From NCBI GenBank assembly GCA_900550165.1, contig URQY01000019.1:1-29884 (forward strand): a DNA stretch of 29,884 bases, in the 5' to 3' direction. Shown one piece after another: positions 14,403 through 21,154 of the stretch. The notes below the pieces were generated by a model. The model saw only the letters and a list, made by a program, of their open reading frames with translations. It was not told the origin of the DNA and did no database searches. The position numbers and the translations under genes are program-made. Position 1 is the stretch's first letter. Each line of letters starts with the position of its first letter. Source of the DNA: an uncultured Eubacteriales bacterium. GTDB taxonomy: Bacteria; Bacillota; Clostridia; Oscillospirales; Oscillospiraceae.

Positions 14403-15353
14403 TCAGCGGTGCTTATACACGCGGCGGTTGTCGAGCGCGAAGATGCGCGGGCTGAATTCACCGGCGGTCAGCGGCGCAAGCGCCTCGCGGTAAATTTCCA
14501 TGCGGCTGTCGATCTGGTCGATGAGCGAGAGGAGCTCCGCCTCCGCGCACTGGGGCAGCACCGCCGCGCCGAACTGAGGCTCGCCGTGATGCGAAAGCAG
14601 AAGATGCTGCAAAAGCATCGACTTTTCCTCCGGGATGCCGAGCGCGGCGGCGGCCTCGCCCACCTCCTGTGCGCCCATGACAAGGTGGCCGAGAAGCTGG
14701 CCCTTGGTGGAGTAATCCGTCACAAGGCCGAGCTCGGAGAAGGTGAACTCCTGCTCCTTGCCGAAGTCGTGCAGCAGCGTGCCGGCAAGCAGCAGGCTGC
14801 GGTCCACGGTGTCTGCGTACTGCGCGGCAAGGAAATCGGCCAGACGCAGCATATTGTATGTGTGCATCAGAAGGCCGGAGAGAAAGCTGTGGTGCACGCT
14901 CTTGGCGGCAGGAATGGTGCGGAAGGCCGCCTTATGGCGGCGCAGCATCTCCTCGCACACGGCGCGGTGATCCGGGTCCTCGATGGAGGCGACAAGGCGC
15001 TCAATGTCGGCGTAAGCGCCGTCGCGGTCGATGGGGGCGACGCTCACAAGGCGCGAGACGTCCACATGGTCGTCGTCCGCTGCCAGGCGGAGCTTGTCGA
15101 CCGTGATCTGCAGGGCGCCGCGGTAGTCCGACACGCTGCCGCGAATTTTGATGGCCTTGCCCACGTCGCGCTCACCGATGGGACCAGTGTAGTCCCAGAC
15201 CTTGGCCTCGATCGTGCCGCTCTCGTCGGCGAGCACGGCGGTCAGGAACGGCTTGCCGGTGGCCGTCACCTTGGAGAAGGCGGATTTGAGCAGGTAGAAG
15301 CCCTCGACGTCAATGCCGCGCGCCATGCGCGCGATGGGCAGATCGTATTCCAT
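14403..15353 (-). CDS. YhaM-type 3'-5' exoribonuclease (OB fold + HD domain)
   Basis: The 316-residue protein has an N-terminal OB fold (about 13-90, including VLADESGTIEAKVWD) for nucleic acid binding. A metal-dependent HD phosphohydrolase domain follows. HHSFLSGLLMHT (His154/155, His164), LLHDFGK (His195-Asp196), LSHHGE (255-256) and LIDQID give the metal-binding residues. This domain order is that of Bacillus subtilis YhaM, a 3'-5' exonuclease that trims short RNA and DNA. The ATG follows GAGG by eight bases. A TGCTATAAT extended -10 lies upstream, so it is probably a single-gene unit. A C-terminal segment beyond 290 looks unstructured. Confidence 0.88.
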   Translation of the reverse strand: MEYDLPIARMARGIDVEGFYLLKSAFSKVTATGKPFLTAVLADESGTIEAKVWDYTGPIGERDVGKAIKIRGSVSDYRGALQITVDKLRLAADDDHVDVSRLVSVAPIDRDGAYADIERLVASIEDPDHRAVCEEMLRRHKAAFRTIPAAKSVHHSFLSGLLMHTYNMLRLADFLAAQYADTVDRSLLLAGTLLHDFGKEQEFTFSELGLVTDYSTKGQLLGHLVMGAQEVGEAAAALGIPEEKSMLLQHLLLSHHGEPQFGAAVLPQCAEAELLSLIDQIDSRMEIYREALAPLTAGEFSPRIFALDNRRVYKHR

Positions 15354-15371
15354 CGTGATATCCTCTTTTCT

Positions 15372-15388
15372 GCCCGCCTTTGGCGGGC
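15372..15388 (-). promoter_or_regulatory. Hairpin in the 5' UTR of the YhaM-type gene
   Basis: GCCCGCC-TTT-GGCGGGC is a perfect 7-bp stem. On the minus strand it is followed by A-rich sequence and the ribosome site, not T residues. It is therefore a leader hairpin rather than a terminator for upstream transcription. Confidence 0.4.
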
Positions 15389-15411
15389 GGTTCTTTTGAT
15401 CTCAAGACTGC

Positions 15412-15420
15412 ATTATAGCA
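15412..15420 (-). promoter_or_regulatory. Extended -10 promoter of the YhaM-type gene
   Basis: On the minus strand TGCTATAAT (15412-15420) is an extended -10 element about 60 bases before the ATG. I see no convincing -35 at the usual distance. Confidence 0.45.
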
Positions 15421-15447
15421 CACTTGCCGGCGGCGCGCACGTATTTT

Positions 15448-16683
15448 TCACGCTTTTCCCGCGCGCTCGAGCCAATCTTTCCCCTCGGTAAAGCGCGCGA
15501 CGAGAAACGACACCACGTAGTCGCCCGCGGAGTTGATCATCGTCGCGGGCGGGTCGACAAGGTTGCCGATCGTCACGGCAATGGGGTAGGCGATGGCCAT
15601 CTGCGAAGGGAAAAAGAGCGTGCAGATGATGTACTCGCCGATGTATCCGCCGCCTGGGATGCCGCTCATGGCGACCGAGCTGAACACGGCGACGAGCAGG
15701 ATTTTAACGATGAGCCCCGCGCCCTCAAAGGGGATGCCGAACACGCCGAAGAGAAACGCGATCTTCAGCACGCAGCTAAAGCACGAGCCGTCCATGTGCA
15801 TCGTCGCGCCGAGGGGAAGCACGAGGTCGGAGATATCGCGCGGCACGCCGCTGTCCTCCGCGGCCTCCAGGTTGGTCGGAATGGTCGCGACGGATGAGCA
15901 GGTGCCGAGCGCCGTGACCGCGGGACGCAGAATGTGCCGCCGCATGACGGCAATGCCCGCTTTCCCGCCGCCAAGGTAGGCGTAGAGCGGAAAGGCGAGG
16001 AGCGCGTAGGCAAGGCAGAGCGGATAGTAGACGAGCATCGCACGGCCATAGGCCGCGGTGATCTGCGCGCCGTAGGTCGCGACAAGCGAGGCGAAGAAGC
16101 CAAAAAACGCAGCAGGCGCGTAATAGGAGATGAGCGAGACGACCTTCAGGAGGCAATTCGTCATATCCTGCAGGACGCGCGCCGTCAGGCAGTCCGCGCC
16201 GCCGCTTAGGTTCACGCCGAAGCCGATGAGAATAGAGAAGACGATGAGCGGCAGCATCGCGCGGCGGGAGAGAAGCGCGGCGAAGTCTTCGACCGTGAAG
16301 AAGTTGACGAGCAGCTCCGCAACGCTCGCCTGCGCGTCGACCGTGCCGGCCACTGCGTCCGCCCACGGCTCGAGCACCGGGGGATAGAGGCGCATCACGG
16401 CGACCATGATGATCGCGGCGATGAGGCCTGTGACGATGAAGACGAGAAGTGTGGTCCCCATGATCTTCCCCGCGCGCTTGGGGCTTTTCATGCAGGCGAT
16501 GGAGCTTGCGAGCGAGCAGAACACGAGCGGCACGACGATGCAGAACATTAGGTTGATGAAGATGGTGCCGAGCGGCGCGAGACACGTCGCCCCCGGCCAC
16601 AGCGCGCCCAGCACGCACCCGAGCACGATGGCGAGCAGCATCGCGCTCATAAAGCCGTAGGTGCGGAAAAAGGAACGAGACAT
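15448..16683 (-). CDS. Dicarboxylate/amino acid:cation symporter
   Basis: The 411-residue inner-membrane protein belongs to the GltP/DctA (DAACS) family, which couples uptake of glutamate, aspartate or C4-dicarboxylates to Na+ or H+. The N-terminal transmembrane helices are followed by the two re-entrant hairpins. The first contains TALGTCSSVATIPTNLEAAED, corresponding to the serine-rich motif. A conserved LPLGATMHMDGSC (usual NMDG motif, here HMDG) follows. The second contains SGIPGGGYIGEY. Near the end, TIGNLVDPPATMINSAGD matches the substrate-binding helix 8. The exact substrate cannot be read from sequence. The HMDG change lies in a cation-site motif and is unusual. GGGAGG precedes the ATG, and it has its own promoter. 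Confidence 0.9.
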   Translation of the reverse strand: MSRSFFRTYGFMSAMLLAIVLGCVLGALWPGATCLAPLGTIFINLMFCIVVPLVFCSLASSIACMKSPKRAGKIMGTTLLVFIVTGLIAAIIMVAVMRLYPPVLEPWADAVAGTVDAQASVAELLVNFFTVEDFAALLSRRAMLPLIVFSILIGFGVNLSGGADCLTARVLQDMTNCLLKVVSLISYYAPAAFFGFFASLVATYGAQITAAYGRAMLVYYPLCLAYALLAFPLYAYLGGGKAGIAVMRRHILRPAVTALGTCSSVATIPTNLEAAEDSGVPRDISDLVLPLGATMHMDGSCFSCVLKIAFLFGVFGIPFEGAGLIVKILLVAVFSSVAMSGIPGGGYIGEYIICTLFFPSQMAIAYPIAVTIGNLVDPPATMINSAGDYVVSFLVARFTEGKDWLERAGKA

Positions 16684-16716
16684 AGAATTCCTCCCTTAAA
16701 AATTTGCGTTCAACAC

Positions 16717-16722
16717 ATTATA
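16717..16722 (-). promoter_or_regulatory. -10 element of the symporter gene
   Basis: A perfect TATAAT on the minus strand lies 34 bases before the ATG. The -35 region (CATATT at 17 bases) is poor, so activation or another start is possible. Confidence 0.45.
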
Positions 16723-16747
16723 CCGGGAGGACTTGGACCAATATGCA

Positions 16748-16816
16748 GAAAAAGAGCGCATCCTTTCGGATGCGCCCCTGACTTTCGAAAAAGCGGCTCC
16801 GCCGCTTTTTCGAAAG
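16748..16816 (-). terminator. Tandem terminators of the MarR-ABC operon
   Basis: Two hairpins follow the last ABC gene on the minus strand. The first is a perfect 16-bp inverted repeat (16782-16797 and 16801-16816, loop TCC) with internal AAAAA/TTTTT runs. The second is GCGCATCC-GAAA-GGATGCGC (16756-16775), with a GNRA-type loop, followed by TCTTTTTC. The second has the classic intrinsic terminator form. Confidence 0.85.
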
Positions 16817-16826
16817 CCTTGTGCAG

Positions 16827-18752
16827 TTACTCCAATTCGAATGCGCCGGTGTAGAGCTGGTAGTAAGTGCCCTTTTCCGCGATCAGCTTTTCGTGGCTGC
16901 CGCGCTCGATGATGCGGCCGTGGTCGAGGACCATGATAACGTCGGAGTTCTTGACGGTGGAGAGGCGGTGCGCGATGACGAACACCGTGCGGCCCTCCAT
17001 GAGCTTATCCATGCCGCGCTGGACGATGGCCTCGGTGCGCGTGTCGATGGACGACGTCGCCTCGTCGAGGATCATGACCGGCGGGTCGGCGACCGCCGCG
17101 CGAGCGATGGAGATGAGCTGGCGCTGGCCCTGCGAGAGATTTGCGCCGTTGTTGGCGAGCTCCGTCGCGTAGCCCTGCGGGAGTCTCGTGATGAAGTCGT
17201 CTGCACCGGCGAGCTTCGCCGCGGCGATGCACTCTTCATCCGTTGCATCGAGCTTGCCGTAACGGATGTTGTCCATCACCGTGCCGGTGAAGAGGTTCAC
17301 GTCCTGCAGGACGATGCCGAGACTGCGGCGCAGGTCGGCCTTTTTGATCTTGCTGACGTCGATGCCGTCGTAGAGGATCTGGCCGTCCGCAATGTCATAG
17401 AAGCGGTTGATGAGGTTGGTGATGGTCGTCTTGCCCGCGCCCGTCGCGCCGACGAAGGCGACCTTCTGGCCGGGCTCGGCGTAGACGGACACGTCGTGCA
17501 GGACCTCTTTGTTCGGCTCGTAGCCGAAGTCCACGTCGATGAGACGCACATCGCCGCGCAGCGCGCGATAGCCGACCTTGCCGTTGTCATTGGGGTTCTT
17601 CCACGCCCAGTGGCCGGTGTGCGTGTCGCTCTCGGTCATGGTGCCGTCGGGGGCGATATTCGCGTCGACGAGCGTGACGAAGCCGTCATCCGTCTCGGGC
17701 TTTTCATCGATGAGGGAGAAGACGCGCTGCGCGCCCGCGCCCGCCATGACGATGGAGTTGATCTGCTGGGAGAGCTGGTTGACGTTGCCGGTGAACTGCT
17801 TGGTCATGTTGAGGAAGGGAACAAGAATGGAGATATCCAGCACCTTGCCGGAGAGACTGACGTTCGGCAGGCCGATGAGCAGGAACACGCCGCCCACCAG
17901 GGCGAGAGCAACGTAAAGCAAATTGCCGATGTTGCCGATGATGGGGCCAAGCACGCTTGCGTAGGCGTGGGCGCGGTAGCTGTCCTCAAAGAGGGCATTG
18001 TTGATCTCATCGAACTCCTCGATGGAGCGCTGCTCGTGGCAGAAGACCTTGACGACCTTCTGGCCCGTCATCGTCTCCTGAATGAAGCCCTCAGTCTTGG
18101 CGACGGCCTTCTGCTGGCGTAGGAAGAACTTGGCGCTGCCGCCGCCAACGCGCTTGGTGACGATGACCATCAGCACGATGCCGAGGACCAGCACCAGTGT
18201 GAGCCAGAGACTGAAGTAGAGCATGATGGCGAATACGACCAGCACGATCGCGCCCGACTGGAGGAAGGCGGGGATGGCCTCGGACACGAGCTGGCGCAGC
18301 GTGTCGATATCGTTGGTGTAGAAGCTCATGATATCGCCGTGCTGATGGGTGTCAAAGTAGCGGATGGGAAGGTCCTGCATCCCGCCGAACATCTCCTGAC
18401 GGAGCTTGTTGAGAAAGCCCTGCGTCATATAGGCCATGAGCTGCTTTTGAACAAGGATGGCGAGGATGGAGAGGACATACAGCACGATGAGCAGTGTCAG
18501 GATGGGCTTGAGCTCGGCCTGCGCCGCGGCCCAGTCGCGCGAAACATACCACTTTTCGATGACCTGAATGACGTTCTGTGTGAAAAGCGAGGGGATGGAG
18601 GACACGATGGACGAAAACAGGATGCACGCGAACGTGATGGGGGCGAGCACAGGGTAGTAGGAGAACAGCTTTTTCACCGTGCGCTTCAGCATAGCAAGGT
18701 TTGCGGCGCCGGCATTGGGCCCGCGGCCGGTGTCGATGGGCTTACGCTTCAT
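16827..18752 (-). CDS. ABC exporter half-transporter, subunit with catalytic Walker B Glu
   Basis: The 641-residue protein is a type IV (ABCB-like) exporter half: a six-helix membrane domain followed by an ATPase domain. I start it at the ATG at 18750-18752, where GGAGGTGAG is upstream. The longer frame would run back into the preceding gene. The ATPase has Walker A GATGAGKTT, the signature LSQGQRQL (a variant of LSGGQ), Walker B with catalytic Glu (ILDEATSSID) and the H-loop IAHRLST. A linker of about 45 residues between the domains includes THTGHWAWKNPNDNG. It overlaps the partner gene by 11 bases. It is expected to form a heterodimer with that partner, and the MarR gene suggests drug or toxic-compound export; the substrate is unknown. 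Confidence 0.92.
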   Translation of the reverse strand: MKRKPIDTGRGPNAGAANLAMLKRTVKKLFSYYPVLAPITFACILFSSIVSSIPSLFTQNVIQVIEKWYVSRDWAAAQAELKPILTLLIVLYVLSILAILVQKQLMAYMTQGFLNKLRQEMFGGMQDLPIRYFDTHQHGDIMSFYTNDIDTLRQLVSEAIPAFLQSGAIVLVVFAIMLYFSLWLTLVLVLGIVLMVIVTKRVGGGSAKFFLRQQKAVAKTEGFIQETMTGQKVVKVFCHEQRSIEEFDEINNALFEDSYRAHAYASVLGPIIGNIGNLLYVALALVGGVFLLIGLPNVSLSGKVLDISILVPFLNMTKQFTGNVNQLSQQINSIVMAGAGAQRVFSLIDEKPETDDGFVTLVDANIAPDGTMTESDTHTGHWAWKNPNDNGKVGYRALRGDVRLIDVDFGYEPNKEVLHDVSVYAEPGQKVAFVGATGAGKTTITNLINRFYDIADGQILYDGIDVSKIKKADLRRSLGIVLQDVNLFTGTVMDNIRYGKLDATDEECIAAAKLAGADDFITRLPQGYATELANNGANLSQGQRQLISIARAAVADPPVMILDEATSSIDTRTEAIVQRGMDKLMEGRTVFVIAHRLSTVKNSDVIMVLDHGRIIERGSHEKLIAEKGTYYQLYTGAFELE

Positions 18753-20493
18753 CCTGCTCACCTCCGTTCGTCTGGGATTCATAGACCTCGCGGTAGATCG
18801 CGCTCGAGGCAAGGAGCTGCTCGTGCGTGCCCATGTCCGCGATGCGGCCGTTGTCCATCACCAGGATGAGATCGGCATCCTGCACGGACGCGACGCGCTG
18901 GGCGATGATGATCTTGGTCGTTTCGGGGATATAGGTGCGGAAGCCCTCGCGGATGAGCGCGTCGGTGCGCGTGTCGACCGCGGAGGTCGAGTCGTCGAGA
19001 ATGAGGATTTTCGGCTTTTTCAGCAGCGCGCGGGCGATGCAGAGGCGCTGCTTCTGCCCGCCGGAGACGTTTGTGCCGCCCTGCTCGATGTAGGTGTCGT
19101 ACCCGTCGGGGAAGGAGCGGATGAATTCGTCCGCCTGTGCGAGCCTGCACGCCTCGACCATCTCGTCATCGGTGGCATTCTCGTTGCCCCAGCGCAGGTT
19201 ATCCTTGATGGTGCCGGAGAAGAGAACGTTCTTTTGCAGCACCACGCTGACTTTGCCGCGCAGGGCGTCAAGGTCGTAATTGCGCACATCCATGCCGCCG
19301 ACCTTGACGCTGCCTTCGGTTGCGTCGTACAGGCGCGGGATGAGCTGCACGAGGGTCGATTTGCTCGAGCCCGTGCCGCCGAGAATGCCGACGGTCTGAC
19401 CGGATCTGATGTGCAGATCGATGCCCTGCAGGGCAAACTTCTTTGCCTGCGCGGAGTATTTGAAGCTGACGTTTTCAAAGTCGATCGAGCCGTCCTTGAC
19501 CTCCGTGACGGGGGAGGCGGGGTCGGTGAGCGCGGGCTGCTCCCGCAGCACCTCGCAGATACGCACGAACGACTCGTAGGACATTGTGAGCATGACATAG
19601 ATCATCGAGATCATCATCAGCGACATGAGAATCTGCATCCCGTAGGTCAGCATGGCAGAGAGCTGGCCGACGTCGATCGTCGTGCCGCCGCCCGTGATGA
19701 TGAGCTTCGAGCCGACATAGAGCACGAAGACCATGTTAAAGTACACGCAGAACTGCATCAAGGGCGTGTTGAGCGCGACGACGCGCTCGGCGTAGGTGAA
19801 GTCCTTGGCAATATCGCCCGAGGCGGCGGCGAACTTCTTCTTTTCGTATTCCTCGCGGGCAAAGCCCTTGACCACGCGCATCGCGCGCACATTTTCCTCC
19901 ACGGATTCGTTGAGTCGGTCATATTTGCGGAAGACTGCGCGGAAGGCGGGCATTGCCTTGCGCGCGATGAGAAGAAGCCCGACGACGAGCAGCGGGATAA
20001 CGATGACGAAGGTCGTCGCGAGCGCGCCGCCCATGATATAGGCCATGATGATGGCGAAGAGGAACATCAGCGGGGCGCGCACGGCGATGCGGATGCACAC
20101 CATGAAGGCCATCTGCACGTTGTTGACGTCGGTCGTCATGCGCGTGACGAGCGAGGCGGAGGAGAATTTGTCGATATTCTCAAAGGCAAAGCTCTGCACG
20201 CGGGTAAAGACGTCGTGACGGACATTTTTGGCAAAGCCCGCGCTCGCGCGCGAGCCGAACAGACCGCCTGCCGCGCCGCAGCCGAGCGACACGAGCGCCA
20301 TCAGAATGAGCACGAGGCCCACGCGCACGATGCCGCCGAGCTCTGCGCCGGCCTTGACCTCGTTGATGAGGTTTGCGGTGAAAAACGGAATGAGCACTTC
20401 GATCGCCACCTCGCCGACCATGCACACAAGCGTCAGGATGGTGGGCTTTCTGTACTCGCGGATGCAGCCCATGAGCTGCCGGATCATGTTCAT
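18742..20493 (-). CDS. ABC exporter half-transporter, degenerate-site subunit
   Basis: The 583-residue partner has the same membrane domain plus ATPase layout. I prefer the ATG at 20491-20493, ten bases after AGGAGA, over the TTG two codons upstream, which would sit only four bases from it. The ATPase has Walker A GGTGSSKST, the canonical signature VSGGQKQR, but Walker B ends LDDSTSAVD (Asp instead of catalytic Glu), and the H-loop reads IIAQRVAS (Gln instead of His). In heterodimeric exporters such as TM287/288 or BmrCD these changes mark the degenerate ATP site. Paired with the LSQGQ signature of the other subunit, they fit exactly. Its start overlaps the MarR stop as ATGA. Confidence 0.92.
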   Translation of the reverse strand: MNMIRQLMGCIREYRKPTILTLVCMVGEVAIEVLIPFFTANLINEVKAGAELGGIVRVGLVLILMALVSLGCGAAGGLFGSRASAGFAKNVRHDVFTRVQSFAFENIDKFSSASLVTRMTTDVNNVQMAFMVCIRIAVRAPLMFLFAIIMAYIMGGALATTFVIVIPLLVVGLLLIARKAMPAFRAVFRKYDRLNESVEENVRAMRVVKGFAREEYEKKKFAAASGDIAKDFTYAERVVALNTPLMQFCVYFNMVFVLYVGSKLIITGGGTTIDVGQLSAMLTYGMQILMSLMMISMIYVMLTMSYESFVRICEVLREQPALTDPASPVTEVKDGSIDFENVSFKYSAQAKKFALQGIDLHIRSGQTVGILGGTGSSKSTLVQLIPRLYDATEGSVKVGGMDVRNYDLDALRGKVSVVLQKNVLFSGTIKDNLRWGNENATDDEMVEACRLAQADEFIRSFPDGYDTYIEQGGTNVSGGQKQRLCIARALLKKPKILILDDSTSAVDTRTDALIREGFRTYIPETTKIIIAQRVASVQDADLILVMDNGRIADMGTHEQLLASSAIYREVYESQTNGGEQDEA

Positions 20494-20990
20494 TGGCAAT
20501 GCTCTCCTTTCCCGGGGGGACAGGGAGGAAGCTTTCCCTGTGCGATGAGGTGCTCGCGCTGCTCCTCAAAGGTGTCGTGGATGGTGCGCAGCGCGTCGCA
20601 GAAGCGCTCGCGCTTGCCGCTTTCAAGCTGGTCGAAGAATTCGCGGAACTCCGCCGCGTCCTTTTCAAGAAAGCTCATCACGTATTCGTCGGCCTTCGTC
20701 GTGGCGCGCAGGCGGATGACCCGGCGGTCATCCGGGTCGCTCAGCCGCTCGGCAAAGCCGCCGTCGACCAGCTTGTCGACGAGCTTGCTCATCTGCTGCT
20801 TGGGCATACGGGCAAAGTTTGACAGCTCCGTCATCGTCATCGTGCGCTCGCTGCGGCGCAGGGACTGGATGCAGTAATACATATCGAGGCTCACGCCGTC
20901 GTTGAGCATCCGCTTGAACGGGCGGGCAAACCAGTAGTGCCAGGCGGGGATGGTGTCGAGCAGGAGCTCCTGTATCTCGTTGGTCTGCAT
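20490..20990 (-). CDS. MarR-family transcriptional regulator
   Basis: The 166-residue protein has the MarR winged-helix arrangement. A dimerisation helix at the N-terminus is followed by MTMTELSNFARMPKQQMSKLVDKL (recognition helix region, about 51-75). The wing DPDDRRVIRLRATTKADE carries the conserved DxRxxxLxxT-like motif. C-terminal helices complete the dimer. It is the first gene of an operon with the two exporter halves and is translationally coupled to the first. A perfect inverted repeat overlapping its promoter (21019-21040) is the likely operator, so it probably represses its own operon and is released by a ligand. ATG preceded by AAAGGAGA. Confidence 0.92.
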   Translation of the reverse strand: MQTNEIQELLLDTIPAWHYWFARPFKRMLNDGVSLDMYYCIQSLRRSERTMTMTELSNFARMPKQQMSKLVDKLVDGGFAERLSDPDDRRVIRLRATTKADEYVMSFLEKDAAEFREFFDQLESGKRERFCDALRTIHDTFEEQREHLIAQGKLPPCPPGKGEHCQ

Positions 20991-21015
20991 GAGATTCTCC
21001 TTTCCTCAAAATGGT

Positions 21016-21045
21016 TAGATAGTCAATCTAAATTGACTATTGCAA
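21016..21045 (-). promoter_or_regulatory. MarR operon promoter with palindromic operator
   Basis: ATAGTCAAT (21019-21027) and ATTGACTAT (21032-21040) form a perfect 9-bp inverted repeat with a four-base spacer, the size and symmetry bound by MarR dimers. It lies between a possible -35 TTGCAA (21040-21045) and -10 TATCTA (21016-21021) on the minus strand, 18 bases apart. Bound protein would block polymerase. Confidence 0.75.
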
Positions 21046-21114
21046 TAAATTGACAGTGATTAGGATACAACAGTTAAAAACGAAATGCAAGAGGGAAAAT
21101 GTGCAGATCGCGAC

Positions 21115-21146
21115 AAAAAAGCGGCGGCACGCGGCCGCCGCTTTTT
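21115..21146. terminator. Terminator downstream of the TetM-like GTPase gene
   Basis: GCGGCGGC (21121-21128) and GCCGCCGC (21134-21141) form a perfect 8-bp stem. T runs flank it on both strands (six on the minus-strand side). It ends the GTPase transcript. Confidence 0.88.
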
Positions 21147-21154
21147 GTCAGAGA

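Noticed and set aside
18679..20877. Long open frame opposite the ABC and MarR genes (732 codons), and similar long frames opposite aroA, aroC, the Na/Pi transporter, yqeB/xdhC and the GTPase
   Set aside because: They lie antisense to well-identified genes in G+C-rich DNA, where third-position bias opens reverse frames. They have no ribosome sites and show odd composition rich in Arg, Ala, His or Asp.
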